DNA from: Lonicera japonica
Lineage: Eukaryota > Streptophyta > Magnoliopsida > Dipsacales > Caprifoliaceae
Length of the DNA stretch: 64,000 nt
Reading direction: 5' to 3'
Assembly: GCA_021464415.1 (NCBI GenBank)
Contig: CM038467.1
Span: forward strand, 66,531,159 to 66,595,158
The position numbers were made by a program, and so were the translations under genes. Every line of letters begins with the position of its first letter. Position 1 is the stretch's first letter. Below the pieces are notes generated by a model. The model was not told the DNA's origin. It worked only from the letters and a program-made list of their open reading frames with translations, and made no database searches. This document shows, in pieces, positions 22,922-34,931 of the stretch.

Positions 22922-24399
22922 TCAAGGGTTTGGCATCTTTTCGGTGACAAGATAGTTCACGATATCGGCATACCATGTTGAAGTAGAGATTGTAAATAGT
23001 TGCTCATCCGAAAAAGAGTTTTTGATAGTAGTCTCTTCAATGTGGTCGGTGAATAAAAGCTGAGATAGATGATCTGCCACCAAATTTTTAACACATTTCT
23101 TGTCCCTTATGAAAAGATTGAATTCTTGTAAAAGAATAATCCATCTTAAAAGCCTCGACTCTGCATCTTTCTTCGTGAAAAGGTACTTAAGAGCCGCATG
23201 ACCAGTGAAGATGACAATAGGCGATCCAATAAGATAGGACCGGAACTTGTCAAGGGAAAATATTATGGCCAAGAGCTCTTTCTCCGTTGTTGTGTAGTTC
23301 ATTTGGGCATCGTTAAAAGTTCGGCACGCATAGTAAATGACTCCGAGCTTCTTGTCTTTTCTTTGGCCGAGGACCTCCCCCACGGCATAATCGCTTGCAT
23401 CGCACATGAGTTCAAATGAAAAACTCCAATTGGGGGTTTGCATGATGTGTGTTGTAGTAAGCATGTGCTTCAGTTTGACAAAGGCTTCCTCACATTCTTT
23501 GGTCCATTCAAATGGGACGTCTTTCAAGAGCAACTTGCACATGGGTTTAGCAATGGTGCTAAAATTTTCAATGAACCTTCGGTAAATCCAGCATGCCCCA
23601 AGAATGAGCGAACATCCTTGATTGACTTAGGAGTAGGGAGCTTTGAGATAAGCTCGATATTTGCCTTGTCTACTTCAATGCCTTTCTCCGATACAACATG
23701 GCCCAATACAATGCCCTTTGTCACCGTGAAGTGGCATTTCTCCTAATTGAGGACGAATTGCTTCTCGATACACCTTGCTAACACATGTTCATCATTGAGC
23801 AAACAATTATCGAACGACTTACCGCATACGGTAAAATCGTCCATAAAAACCTTTAGAGTTTTCTCTACCATATCACTAAAAATGCTCAACATACATCTTT
23901 GAAATGTGGCCGGTGCATTACACAAACCACAAGGCCTTTTTCGATAAGAAAAAGTATCGAACAGACATGTGAAGGTTGTTTTTTCTTGATCCTCAAGATC
24001 AATTTCGATTTGGTTGTACCCGAAAAATTCGTTTGAAAAAGAATATAACTCATGACCCGCCACTCTTTCAAGTGTTTGATCTAAAAATGGAAGAGGGAAA
24101 TGGTCATTTCTAGTGATGTTCATTTAATCTTACGGTAGTCTATACACATTCGCCACCTGTGACTCTTTGGGGTATCACTCATCATTTTCATTCTTTATTA
24201 CCGTAAGCCCAGATTTTTTAGGTACAACTTGGGTTGGACTCACCCATTTGCTATCCGAAATTGGATAGATGATCTTGGCATCAAGAAATTTCAACACCTC
24301 GGTTCTTACTACTTCTTGCATGTGAGGATTTAACTGGCGTTGAAATTGTCTTGTTGGCTTTGCACCTTCCTCCAAGTGAATATTGTGAGTGCAAATCAA
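22922..24399 (-). pseudogene. Athila reverse transcriptase and RNase H
   Basis: Four frames in succession on the minus strand. 24399-24175: RT fingers (LNPHMQEVVRTEVLKFLDA, IYPISDSKWVSPTQVVPKK). 24123-23743: RT palm, with FSNEFFGYNQI in place of the first-Asp box and FMDDF in place of YVDD. 23724-23524: SKLPTPKSIKDVRSFLGHAGF, then a frameshift. 23542-22922: RNase H with LMCDASDYAVG, TEKELLAI and the VADHLSQL end. An in-frame stop (TAG) sits near 23743. FMDD is the form I know from Athila elements. The enzyme would copy element RNA in cytoplasmic particles; this copy is dead. Confidence 0.92.
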
Positions 24400-24411
24400 T
24401 GGACTAATTCC

Positions 24412-25097
24412 TTAGAGGTCGGTCAACTTCCACCCAAAAGCTTTTCGATACTTACTTAGTATACTTACCAACCGTTCTTCTTGATCCTTTGGGAGTTCAG
24501 AGGAGATTACCACGGGGTAAGTTTTGAAAGCACCTAGGAAAGCGTACTTCAAATTGCTAGGAAGAGGCTTGAGCTCCATCTTCCCTTCAAGCTTTGGTGG
24601 CTCCACTTGTGCATTTTCTTCATTCTTCAAGAGTTCTTCCTTATTCCTATCATCCAAAGAAAACACATGCACACATTCCTCGGGATCATTGGGAGTGGTT
24701 AGCAAATCTTCTAATGATTCTGATTCATAAGTGAAAGAAAAATGATCTTGTACTAGTGACTTTATCATGTTTATATGTTCAATTTTATCATCGAAATTAT
24801 CTTGTTTGTTACTTATTGAAAACACATTGAGCTCCAGAGTCATATTTTCAAAGGCCAATTTTATAATCCCATTCTTACAATTGATGATAGCATTTGATGT
24901 TGCAAGAAAGGGTCTTCTCAAAATTACGGGAATCTCATTTTCGGGATTGGATACCGGTTGCATGTCAAGAACTATGAAATCCACGGGAAAAAAGAATTTA
25001 TCAATTTAAACTAGCACATCCTCTACAATTCCCCTTGGAATCTTGACCGATTGATCCGCCAATTAGATCGTAACTTTCGTGGGTTTCAACTCTCCTA
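24412..25097 (-). pseudogene. Athila protease C-terminus and pol linker
   Basis: From the solo LTR leftwards the minus strand reads GELKPT..., SVKIPRGIVEDVLV, KFFFPVDFIVLDM, then PVILRRPFLATSNAIINC, the usual C-terminal half of Gypsy aspartic proteases. An acidic linker follows (EECVHVFSLDDRN, LKPLPSNLKYAFLG). Stops occur at two Gln/Lys positions before 24984. Confidence 0.85.
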
Positions 25098-26590
25098 TGA
25101 TGAAAAACACAAGTTAAGGGGATCGTATTACCTAGGTTGATTTTAGGATTTTTATCAAAAATAATTTATATTTGATAAACGGAATTAAAACCGTAGTTCT
25201 AGTCAATTTTACTGTCGAAACCTGTATTGTGTTTTCTAGCAATTAAATAAATCAATCAATCACAAAATGTAATCACACAACACCAAGAATTTACGAGGTA
25301 TCACTACTTGCGTAGGACTAATTCTCGGGACTAACCGACAGTGCTTCACTATGATCAAAACGGAATTACAGAATCGATGGCTTACAAAAATTGCTTCCCC
25401 ACAATTTACGCAATAATCCCGTCAATCCCTTGAACGTAGAATCCAACCGCAGCTGGCTTGGCGTAGCGCTTACTGCTGTTCCGGCTTACCCGTCGCCTCC
25501 TTCTACGCACTTGATCACAATCCTTCACCACCGTCTGCGATCTCCCTTATTGCGATAGCCACTTCGCTCAACCTGTCTTCAATCACAACCAAAGATACTC
25601 CCTCATGACCCGTGATCGTTTGGAACCCTATTTCTTAAAGTTGAAGAACAATAGGATCTCCTATGGAACGTAAACAAAACCTAGATGGTGTTTCAAAACT
25701 CTCAAAAATTGATTCTAGTGTTTGAATATTTTCTCTTTAAAAAAACTCTCTAGAATCATATATTTTTGACTCAAACCAATAGTTATATTTATAGAAAAAA
25801 ATATAGAATTAAAATCCTTTTTGGAATAGATTAAAAATATTAAAAAAGAAATTTTTGTGATAAAAATCGTGCTCCAAAAAATTAGTACCGGACTGGTACA
25901 GGTCGAAAAATGTGGACCAGTCCAAAATCGAAGAAAATCAATTCCATGGAAAATACCCTTGCCGGACCAGTACAAAAAATGCTAATGTGTACCGGTCCAG
26001 CCTTTAAATATCATGCTGCCTCCTTTTCATTGAATGACACGTGGACTTATTTTAAAGGCTTGGCCCATTAGCTTTTGAACATTAATTAAAGGTGGGCAAC
26101 ACGTGGGGTTTAGAAAAATAATTGAACTTTGACTTTTCAAAGTTACTTTTATTTAATAAATAAAATCTTTTTATTATTTATTTTTTTTTACTTTATTTTG
26201 CCTTATTAAATTCGTTTGGGCATTAATTCGACTCAAATTTTAGAGGTAACTTTATGGAATATGTTAGAAATGAAAAAAGTAAGTTTCCTCAATAATTTGT
26301 TTCAATTGGTCATTTTTGAATTACGAACAAACTCGGTAAAAATACTAAAAAATAGATTTGACTCAAAAGACTTTTAAATTCAAATTTTAAGTTCAAACAC
26401 GACTTATATTTTGAATCAAATCACATACTCAACTTACCTTAGGTCCATAAATATGTGTGATGAATCCTGTAAGTTCGGTGAGCTTCCGTTAATTGTTGTG
26501 TCTTCGAATCTTCAATTCGACTCAAACAATTACAATGGAAAAAGTGTTCTTGGCATCGGAATTAAGCCAACTAAAAATATAAACCTAACA
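25098..26590 (-). mobile_element. Solo LTR inserted in Athila protease
   Basis: A 1,493-bp segment begins TGATGAAA and ends CCTAACA (plus strand), flanked by TCCTA on both sides (25093-25097 and 26591-26595). Removing it restores QLGLG-ELKPT. No coding. The minus strand carries CTATAAATATAAC at about 25783-25794, followed by a leader-like region, so its promoter faces the minus strand. The family is not identified. It carries two pairs of degenerate palindromes (25884-26000). Confidence 0.9.
25884..26000. repeat. Two pairs of degenerate ACCGG/GACC palindromes in the solo LTR
   Basis: Units ggactggtac (25890), ggaccagtcc (25914), ggaccagtac (25964) and gtaccggtcc (25988). Members of each pair are 24 bp apart, the pairs 74 bp apart. 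Confidence 0.7.
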
Positions 26591-26595
26591 TCCTA

Positions 26596-27745
26596 AACCC
26601 AATTGTTGGTAGACCGAAAATGGCAAAACATTAATACTCGCAACCAAATCAAGCAAAGTATTTTTGATTCTAAAGTTGCCAATTAAACAAGAAATGGCGG
26701 GGCAACCGGGATCTTTGAATTTTGGAATTCGAGTGTCTTGTATTATTGAACTCATTTGTTCCGCCATAAATGTCTTCTTTTTAAAATTCAATTGCCGCTT
26801 AGTGATGCACAAATCTTTTAAAAATTTTGCATAAGAAGGAATTTGTTTTACCGCATCAAGCAATGAAATGTTAATTTTCACTTGTTTGAACACATCATGA
26901 ATTTCGGCATTTCGGGTCTCATTGAAAGGTTGAGATAACCTCTCTGGAAAAGGAATTTTGACAATATTCTTGATTTTCTCCAAATCTTCTTTTTCAACTC
27001 TCTCTTTTTCCCTCATTCTTTCTTTTAAGGCGATCTCTTCAACTTGACTTGATTCGGCTATATCCACCGGCTTTTTGGTCTTAGGAATTATAGTTTTGTC
27101 AACCTTTTTCCCACTCCTAAGGATGGTGATGGATTTCAACTTTTCAACATTTCCACGTAACTCATCCTCATTGATCACTAAAACTTGGCCTCGGGGATTA
27201 GGTAAGGGTTGGGATGGAAATTTTCATTTTTCTTGGGTGGACAACGCGGTTGTGAGTTTTGACATTTGAATTTTTAAATCACTAACATCTTTATTAGTCT
27301 TATCTATAAATTGCCGCAAAAGAGACTCCAAACTTGAATTTTGGTTCGGGTTAGTTTGGCCAAAAGAGTTGTTTTGGGGTGGAGGTGGTCTTGGTTGGAA
27401 GGAGTTGGAGTTTGCATTTGAATTTTGATGAGCATTTTGATTTCTCCCCCAACTAAAGTTAGGATGATTTCTCCCCCCTTTATTGTACATTTGAGAAAAT
27501 AGATCATTATGTGGCCTAGAGTATGAGTTCATAGCATTGACTTGTGAGGGACTTTGAATGACCTCTTTGAAGGCTGTAATTGTGTGACACTCCTCCGTGG
27601 AATGACCCACCTTCTCACAAATGACACAAATGGTGCTATTACCAACACTAGCTTCCCTCATTTTACTAGACTCCATGGTTTCGACTTTCTTTGACAATTG
27701 AATAAATTTCAACTCAATGTCATCACATTTGGACAATTGGTACAA
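26596..27745 (-). pseudogene. Athila gag C-terminus (zinc knuckle) and protease N-terminus
   Basis: Minus strand 27745-27224 contains a CX2CX4HX4C knuckle (CVICEKVGHSTEEC) that packages RNA, then an Asn/Gln/Pro-rich linker and a helical segment. After a frameshift, 27178-26596 has a charged linker, 'IPSYAKFLKDL', and then the protease active-site region 'LLDLVASINVLPFSVYQQLG'. The usual DLGAS is DLVAS here, a likely inactivating change next to the catalytic Asp. It is broken by the solo LTR. Confidence 0.85.
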
Positions 27746-27914
27746 ACTCCCATCTGTCGAAAACTTTACCCTTAACCTCGTTCATGTAGGTGTTCCAATT
27801 TTGGGCACCTTTGACTATTTCATCAAAGTACAACAAAACTTCCTCCGGAGTTTTGCTCAAAAAATTTCCATTACACATCGTTTCTACAAACGTGCGCATG
27901 GCGGGAGTGAGTGA

Positions 27915-28470
27915 TTAGTAAAAATAGCTAACAATACTCCATGTCTCATGTCCATGATGAGGGAAAGAATTCAAAAGCTCTTTGTATATTTTCCAACACT
28001 TATAAAAACTTTCATTTTCTTTCGGAGAAAAATTTGAAATTTTCCTTCTCAAGGCATTGGTTCGATGAACGGGAAAGAATTTCTTTAAAAATTCGGTTTG
28101 CAATTCTTGCCATGTTCGAATCGAATTGGGACATAGAGAATTTAGCCATATTTTTCCTTTATTTTTTAAAGAGAAAGGAAAAAGTTTTAACCTCATTACT
28201 TCCTCATTTGTGTTGGCTTCTCTAAAAGTAGAGCAAACTTCCTTAAAATCTTTTAAGTGCAAGTAAGGGTTTTCGAAATCCATACCATGAATGACGGTAT
28301 ATGTTGTAACATGCCCGGTTTGAGAGTAAATATTCTGGCTTGACCTGCAGAATGACAATGCAAGAGTTTGAAGTGCCTCTAGGAGGTTGAAGATAATCTC
28401 GTATGGTGCGGACCGGACGATTGTGATTATTGTTCTCTCCGGCATTTGACTCATTGTCTTCATTATCCAT
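27915..28470 (-). pseudogene. Athila gag, N-terminal part
   Basis: Starts at 28470 (MDNEDNESN...) with the clade-typical TIRDYLQPPRGTSNSCIV. It shifts frame near 28330 and continues as GMDFENPYLHLKDFKEVC, LKLFPFSLKNKGKIWLNSL, FLKKFFPVHRTNALRRKISN and NESFYKCWKIYKELL. These are the capsid-type retrotransposon gag signatures. Stops end the frame at 27915. Confidence 0.88.
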
Positions 28471-28471
28471 C

Positions 28472-28704
28472 TCAGATGGAGTGGGTGAAAGAGAAGGATA
28501 CCTTGGTGGTGGTTAGCCTCTTGGTGGACTTATGCGAAAATCAATGTACAAGTCCCCGAGCATAAGCCCAAGAAGGCGATCTTAAAGAAAATTGCCACCT
28601 ATAAAAGAAGAAAATAATAAGCAAGAAAACCTTATTCACAAAGAGAGAGGAGATACTTACAAAGAGGATTTTTGTACAAAACCCGTAATTTGTCTTTCGC
28701 CTTT
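28472..28704. other. Athila leader between PBS and gag
   Basis: Short non-coding leader in minus sense; no motif recognised. Confidence 0.5.
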
Positions 28705-28722
28705 TCCTAGGCAACGACGCGA
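28705..28722 (-). promoter_or_regulatory. Athila primer-binding site, tRNA-Asp-like
   Basis: The minus strand reads TCGCGTCGTTGCCTAGGA, 14 of 18 bases matching the TGGCGCCGTTGCCGGGGA site I know from Athila-type elements. It lies 6 bases after the LTR end. Confidence 0.65.
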
Positions 28723-30154
28723 AAAACTTGACCCGCTGAAAATACTTCCATGCTTAGGAATCCAGATGTAGGTTGTCAAGTTATAATACTTGGTAAGTCT
28801 AAGTGTTGAACCACAAGGATAGTCAGAAAGACGATGTGATAATTACGAGTCCAAGGTTTTGTTTAAGAGAGTTTGATTGGTTGATTTTAGTTGTTGATTT
28901 TAAAGTCTTGCAATAAAAAATTAAAGTGATGTATCAATGATAAGAAAAGGCTAAGGCATTATAGAATTCATTTGTTTTGCAATGTTATGTAAAATTAATC
29001 TCATTCAAAATTCTCAATGCAATTCCTAAGTGTTGAGTACCTTACACTTTTCTAATCAAAAGGGTGTGAAGCCAAAGCAACCCATTCCCATATAAATGCC
29101 ATATAAAGAAAGAGTGTAAGTAAAACTTAACACAAATGCATCTCTCATTTTTATCTTGTAACAAAGGGTGTGAAGCAAGTGCAACCCATTCCCATATAAT
29201 GTCCAACCAAAATGCAAACTTGAGATACACCAAAAGAAAAGGCATAAACTTAAACAAGGCATTGAGAATTAATTGTTAGTTTCCCCTAGGCAATTGACTT
29301 GATTATGAAAATGGCAAACTAAAACGTTTAGCTCAATAAATCATAACATTTCATATGTCTAAGATTGGGAGGTCTAGGTGGAGATTAAATAATCTGGTTT
29401 AGACACATTTGATAAATACAAATGAAATCTTTAAGGTGATTAGTGGAGTTGATTATGGCATAAACTTAAGAGATCCTCCTTGGCAACACTCTAACTAAGA
29501 AAATATTGAGTCTTAAAATCACAGAAAGTGTAAAAAGCACTCAACATATCATTAAAGCATTCAAGGATTGGAATATAAAATTTATGGTATTTCTATGAAT
29601 ATTCAAAGAATAAACATGCTTGGAGATGAAAAATATCTCATTCATAAAAGGAATGAACATAGGCTAATAAGAAATATATAAGTGTATCATCTCCTCATTA
29701 ATGCTTGAGATCTATGTATACAAGGCATACAAAGTCAAATCACCTTATGAGGATTATCTTACTAGAATATGAATGGTTGATTGAATGGAGAAGATGAATG
29801 ATTCAACAAGTATTTAACAATACCAACAATGGAATAAGAAACAGACTTACATAATTAATGCAATGCAAACTTCAGCTTTTAGCCTTAGCAATGAAACTAC
29901 TCCATGATAGTTGTATGAACAAAAACCATTAAAGTGATCTCCATTTCTCTCAAGAGTTTCTTTAACTAGATTTTTAACAAGTGATGATAGAGAGAAAGTG
30001 CAGGAAAATACTTATGTTACTTTGAATCTAGATCTAGAAAATTACTTCCTTCACATGAGGGACAAAGTGCAATTAAATAATGGGAGAGCAATGCCTAAAA
30101 ATGGGTATTTTAGTACACTTTTCTAAAGAACCCAATGGGTAAGCACCTCATCCT

Positions 30155-30165
30155 ATCTATAAATG
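30155..30165 (-). promoter_or_regulatory. TATA-like box of the Athila 5' LTR
   Basis: The minus strand reads ccatttatagatag, about 90 bp downstream of the palindrome cluster. Promoter function is inferred from position only. Confidence 0.45.
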
Positions 30166-30251
30166 GAAAGTCCAGCACTTTTGGTGAGTTTCAATGCAAA
30201 AAAATGGGAGAACAACTACTTTTGGGGGCTGTACTTTGAGATCTAGGATGC

Positions 30252-30412
30252 CTCTGATCGATCAAAGGTTCCTCTGATTGATCAGAGGGTAGATTTTGCT
30301 CTGCTAGGTGGACTCTGATTGATCAGAGGATTCTCTGATTGATCAGAGGGCAGATTCTGCACTAAAAGGTGGCTTCTAATTGATCAGATGCTCCTCTAAT
30401 TGATCAGAGGAC
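30252..30412. repeat. Three 61-bp repeats each with a pair of palindromes
   Basis: CTCTGATYGATCAGAG-type palindromes start at 30252, 30272, 30313, 30333, 30374 and 30394. Within-pair spacing is exactly 20 bp each time and pairs recur every 61 bp. Confidence 0.93.
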
Positions 30413-30671
30413 TGCTTCGGGAAACTTTATTCTTCTCTTTTGGCTTCTATCTCTCTTGTACACTTCCGAAAGCTCCCCAACTTGCTTCCAAAATCTATGG
30501 GCATAATCAAGACACTAGTAAAGGCTACTTTGAACCATGTTAAAGCAATTCTTGATATTTTTAGTGTGTGCACAAAAAGTGGGTTAGTTTAATTAATCTA
30601 GGCTAAGATAAACGCGCTAAACACAATCAAAAGAGCGTTAGCGAATACAAAATTACACATTTATCACTTCT

Positions 30672-31560
30672 ACGAAAGTTTATTATAAAGTTATATAGAA
30701 GTCTTGTACAAAACATCGAATTCAACACAAACCCTAAATTGTTTAATTATTTTAACCAAATAAAGTGGAGTTTAAATTTATTTGGAATTCTAATGCTGAT
30801 ATAAAAATATAAGGAGTTATATTGTTTTACCTAACATAAATCTTAAAATATTGTATTATTTAATCAATTTAGCCAAATAAAGTAAAATTTAAATAGATCT
30901 GAAATACTAATACTAATATAAAAATATATGGACATATACTAATTTTTTTTTTTATTTAAATCTTAAAATTGTGCGATTAAAATTAAGTGATATATTTGTC
31001 TCTACAAAAAAAATCACTTGAATTATTTATACTTTTATATATAATATAAATTAAATATATTTTAATAATAAAAAAAAACAATTAAATTATTCGTGGGTTT
31101 TACTGACAAATGTGGAATCCCCACTGCCCAAAGACAACCACTCCACTTTCAATTTACTCATGGCCAATTTCCAACGTATCCACTCTGACCCACTTCTTCA
31201 ACTTAGCCATAGTGATGCAGCTTCAATTCTTGACTTCGGTTCAAGATTTAAACAATTTAAAATTTACACTAGATATAAAGGATTTTTATATATAATTATA
31301 ACCATCTTCATTTTGTGTTCCAGTTCTTAACTTTTAAACTATAAATTAATTTTTAATTAAATCCATATAATATATAATATCAAAATATATATATATATAT
31401 ATCATTATACATATATAATATTTTATAACTTTTGTGAATATTTTTTATATACATAAATTTACGGTTATAATAAATCATGTTTTATAAATCTGTAAGAAAT
31501 ATAAATTTTATTAAAACCTGACTTTTAGATATCTAGTAAAGAAATTCTTCATATTGAGGC
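30672..31560. other. AT-rich spacer, no gene seen
   Basis: Very AT-rich, with AT microsatellite stretches near 31380-31400. A short plus-strand frame (31112-31330) has no recognisable motif. Confidence 0.55.
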
Positions 31561-31578
31561 AGCTTGTAATCATTAATT

Positions 31579-33382
31579 TTACCAACACTGGGACATCCCA
31601 CCACAGAAAACTGTGATATTATCTACTTGTTGAAGTTGAAGAGCATGTAATTGAGGGAGAACCACTTTATCCATCATTTCAATCTTGGAGCCATCTTCTT
31701 CATCTCCCATATTAATAACTTCTTCCACCCTTTGGCAGCATGTAAGGATTAGTTCTTGTAGATTTGGATATCTCAAGCTATGTATCTCAAGCCGGCTCAA
31801 GTGCTATCTGTCAATGATCTGAGGTTATGAAAACCCTCCATATATGCATTACCTCATGCAAACTAGTTAGATTCACTGATTCTAACTGACCGAGCAAAAC
31901 TTCCGCATGTTCTCTCCCAAATTTTAGGCCCTCAAACTAGAATATCGTTTCCAGTGATAAACACGAAAACACACTCAATTGTTGTAGACATTTTATTGCG
32001 TTACATCTAATTAATATAAGAACTCTAAGGTTGCCAAGAGAGGGAGGTTGAATGGGATTCCTCCAGGAATAATGCCTTTCAAAAGAGCTCTCCACCCGTA
32101 ACATATTCCAGCTCCTCACATTTTTCTAGCTCTAGAGTCTCCAAGTGCACAAAACCCTCTTGTTCGTCTAAATCTTTTAAAACATTCTTCAAGTCCCTCA
32201 CTGATTCTAAAGCAAGTTTTTTTGTTCTCCTCTGTAACACATTGATGTTGGTCTCTAAAATCAAAATCCTGTCAACTCTACAAAAGGACAAACTATTTTC
32301 CCCCATCTGATATTCAGGAGAATAGGAAACTTCAGAACACATTGAGATGTCAAATTCTATAAGATTTTGAAAGTGAAAGTCTTTTAGTTTCACAAGAAAA
32401 CTGTTGCTTCCTTGTATCCCAATTTGCAATCTTTTCAAATTAGACAGCAAGTTTAGCTCCGTAACACTAACAGAATTATCCTGGTTGCGATTTTTCACAA
32501 AGTAAACTCCCACGTACAATTCTTCTAGCTTCCTCAAGCGGGACAAGATGCCAGAAGGTAGTCTAGTAATACAACGTCTTCTTCCAGAAATAAAAATTCC
32601 AACAACCGTACATCTCAAATCTAGTAACTTAAGATTACCGGGCTCCCAAATTTTACTGGGTAAATAAACAACTTCAGAATTGAAAAGCTAAGAATTTCCA
32701 ATTCCTGAAGGCTACCAATCAAGGATAAGTCGGGAAGAGAACTGCAATGTTCTAAAAACAATGCACAAAGGTTCATCAAGAACCTAAATTATGTTGGCAG
32801 AGAATTAACATATCCAAAAAAACAAAAATGAAAGACCTTAAGTTGTTTCATCCCTTCAAAAAATTCTTCTAATATTTCTACATTTCTTTGTCAGCATGCC
32901 AGTCATAAACGATTAGGATTTGGAAGATCTAAGCCAGCCGGAAGCTCTAGCATTTCATCTGAATAAAGTGAGATGGCTGTGTGAGGTGCGCACTTATCTT
33001 TTTCTGGCCATTCCGTCAAGCCCCTATCATGTCGTGCCATATATCCATACGGATCTGATGCAATAGATAAAACCACGTCACGTACAACATCATGCATTAT
33101 CACAAATACATTATTTCCCTCACCCAGAAATAAATAGCTGCTTCTCAGATCATCAACTAATGAACTTACTCTATTTATTGTATTTGCCAATGTATCAAGA
33201 TCTTCAAACAACTCTAGTCCCATGCCATACCTGACCAACAATTCAATCAAAATCCCTGCATCCTCTTGAAATAGATAGCAAAGAAGAAGCAATGACTTTG
33301 CTTGCTTGCTTTTTAAATAGCTGTAACTCAACTCAATTCTTGAGTATACTATTTTCTGCATCCCTGTGATGTTAGTCATCAA
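31579..33382 (-). pseudogene. RPS2-type CC-NBS-LRR resistance gene relic, 3' part
   Basis: On the minus strand 33382-32903 encodes the end of the NB-ARC: VYSRIELSYSYLKSKQAKSL, ELLVRYGMGLELF and the MHD motif (VIMHDVVRDV, MHD at about residues 96-98), then WPEKDK. After stops and frameshifts, 32618-32079 has leucine-rich repeats (LPSGILSRLRKLEELYVG, LNLLSNLKRLQIG, HLETLELEKCEELEYV), and more repeats follow at 31937-32119 and 31579-31800 (YPNLQELILTCCQRVEEVI). The family senses pathogen effectors and triggers cell death. The coiled coil, P-loop and kinase-2 parts are absent upstream of 33385, and the LRR part is broken, so this is a truncated pseudogene. Confidence 0.88.
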
Positions 33383-33402
33383 ATTTGTTTTGAAAGAAAG
33401 GT

Positions 33403-34440
33403 CTAAGGTCTATTTTTTTGAAATATTACAAATTCTACATGGACGGGAATGAAACTGACAACTAAATTTGGTTCGCAGATTATTACCCTAAAAAATAGGG
33501 AAGCAAGAAACAAAAGAAGACACAATTCATGTATGAGTTGAACATTTTTTTTAACACGAGACAATACGACAACACAAGAACAAGACACTACATAAGATGG
33601 TCACTTTTCTTTTCAAAATAACTCAATGTATCAAATCTCATAGTAAAAAATACGTTAAAATTAGTTTTCTTTTTTAAAAGGTACCAAACCAAAGTAAAAG
33701 TGGAACATTTTAATTTGAGACATAAAGAGTAAATGATAAACCACTTCTTCCTTGCCTTTTTTTATCCCTCCTTTTTTACTATTTCCTTTTGTTTAATGGA
33801 AACTAAAAGCTGAACAATTCTCGTTACAAAAACTAAATAGTAGGGTTAATATGGAATCAAAGTTTAACTGAGATTAAAAAAAGAGGAAAAAAAAGTAGAT
33901 TGGAGTAACTGAAGAACAGAGAAATTAAAGGAATTGAGAAAAGATGTAGCCAAAATCATAAAAAAACATGCATGCACAAAACTTAACATACCTGATGGAT
34001 GGATGGGTCTCTTGAATTAGAAAAATAAGCAGAGATGAGATGAGATAATTAATTAATTTTATTTCACTTCACTTCATCTCGATCACTTCTTCAACAACAA
34101 GATAATCAACACCACAAGAAGAAGCAGAACACAAACAAATCATGAGATAGATAACTAAAAAAGTAGGGCTATTGATCAATTATTCATCAGGTCAATTCCA
34201 ATTCAAAAAGTAGGAAAATTATTAAGTTGTAGCTCCCACCAAGCAAGTAATGACTAATGGTTAAGGTCCCTCTTCTTCTTTTTCTCTGCATTTTTTCTTT
34301 TGCAAAAGTTTGGTCCTGCTTTTTTCTTGTCCATTCATTTAGGCTTTTCCCCTCTAATTTGTCTCACTAGACAGTATTTCTATAAATATTACACTTGTAA
34401 CAAGTGAGACTAGAACCTAAGACCTCAATGTTGGAGTGGG
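33403..34440. other. Spacer, no gene seen
   Basis: AT-rich sequence upstream (in minus sense) of the NLR relic. I looked for P-loop and kinase-2 motifs and found none. Confidence 0.5.
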
Positions 34441-34518
34441 GTTCTTTCTGCTATTTTTTTTTTGGGTTACACAATGAAAGGAAACGAGATACCCCTAAGG
34501 AACACGGTCCCTTGCATA

Positions 34519-34925
34519 TTAGCAAACAAGTCGTTGATAATTTCTTTGGGGGGGGGGGATGAGGATTCTCACTTCCATCTCCCTTTCTAGCACTCCATAG
34601 TGTGCCAGCTTATCGACATTTATTTCCTTCCCTAAGCGTGTGGTTGAGGGTTGCTCCTGACTTTGCAAGCATGGTTCTACAGTCTTGAATAAGAATCTTC
34701 TCTGGGTGGATTTTAACATCACCATCATCATTCAAGAGCTCATACACCGCATAGGAATCGGTCTCTACGCTAATGTTGGTCCAGCCTTTTTCCAGGCACA
34801 GTTTGAAAGCGTGTCGAATTCCCCATAGCTCAGCTTTCAGCATTGATGCCATTCCAATTCTTCCGCAAAATCCCTCGGTCCATTGTCCTTGATCATTTCT
34901 CGCAAGTCCTCCAAATATGTCAAAT
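34519..34925 (-). pseudogene. LINE-type RNase H domain, C-terminal part
   Basis: Minus strand from the solo LTR: FGGLARNDQGQWTEGF, MASMLKAELWGIRHAFKLC (catalytic Glu), then ISVETDSYAVYELLND (catalytic Asp). A frameshift near 34620-34640 leads to a 'DKLAHYGVLE' end, where the family has AD-x-LAR. This is the RNase H fold found at the C-terminus of plant LINE polyproteins and in many degenerate genomic copies. It is split from its N-terminal half (36473 onward) by a solo LTR. Confidence 0.8.
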
Positions 34926-34931
34926 CCTGGT

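Larger units (their letters stand above)
4114..30666 (-). mobile_element. Athila-type Ty3/Gypsy retrotransposon, full length, triply interrupted
   Basis: Two long terminal repeats, 4114-5889 joined to 15634-15781 on the left and 28729-30666 on the right, both begin TGAC and end TTATCA. They are flanked by the 5-bp duplication CTTCT (4109-4113 and 30667-30671). Coding is on the minus strand, so the right LTR is the 5' one. Order in that sense: PBS, gag, protease, RT, RNase H, integrase, a further ORF, polypurine tract, 3' LTR. The tRNA-Asp-like PBS, the FMDDF reverse-transcriptase box, the integrase C-terminus ([10 protein letters not shown]) and the extra ORF after pol all point to the Athila clade. 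All ORFs carry stops or frameshifts. Inserts: an Ogre-like element in the left LTR, a hAT in integrase, a solo LTR in protease. Removing the three inserts leaves about 12.6 kb. Confidence 0.92.
28729..30666 (-). repeat. Athila right (5') LTR
   Basis: 1,938 bp, uninterrupted. In minus sense the 5' end is at 30666, the palindrome cluster at 30412-30252, a TATA-like box at about 30165-30155, and the LTR ends at 28729 next to the PBS. It differs from the left LTR at many sites, clearly more than the Ogre-like LTRs differ from each other. Confidence 0.92.

Noticed and set aside
28705..28722. A tRNA-like segment next to the LTR as a tRNA gene
   Set aside because: Only the 18-base primer-binding complement is present; no cloverleaf. 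I saw no tRNA or rRNA gene anywhere in the window.
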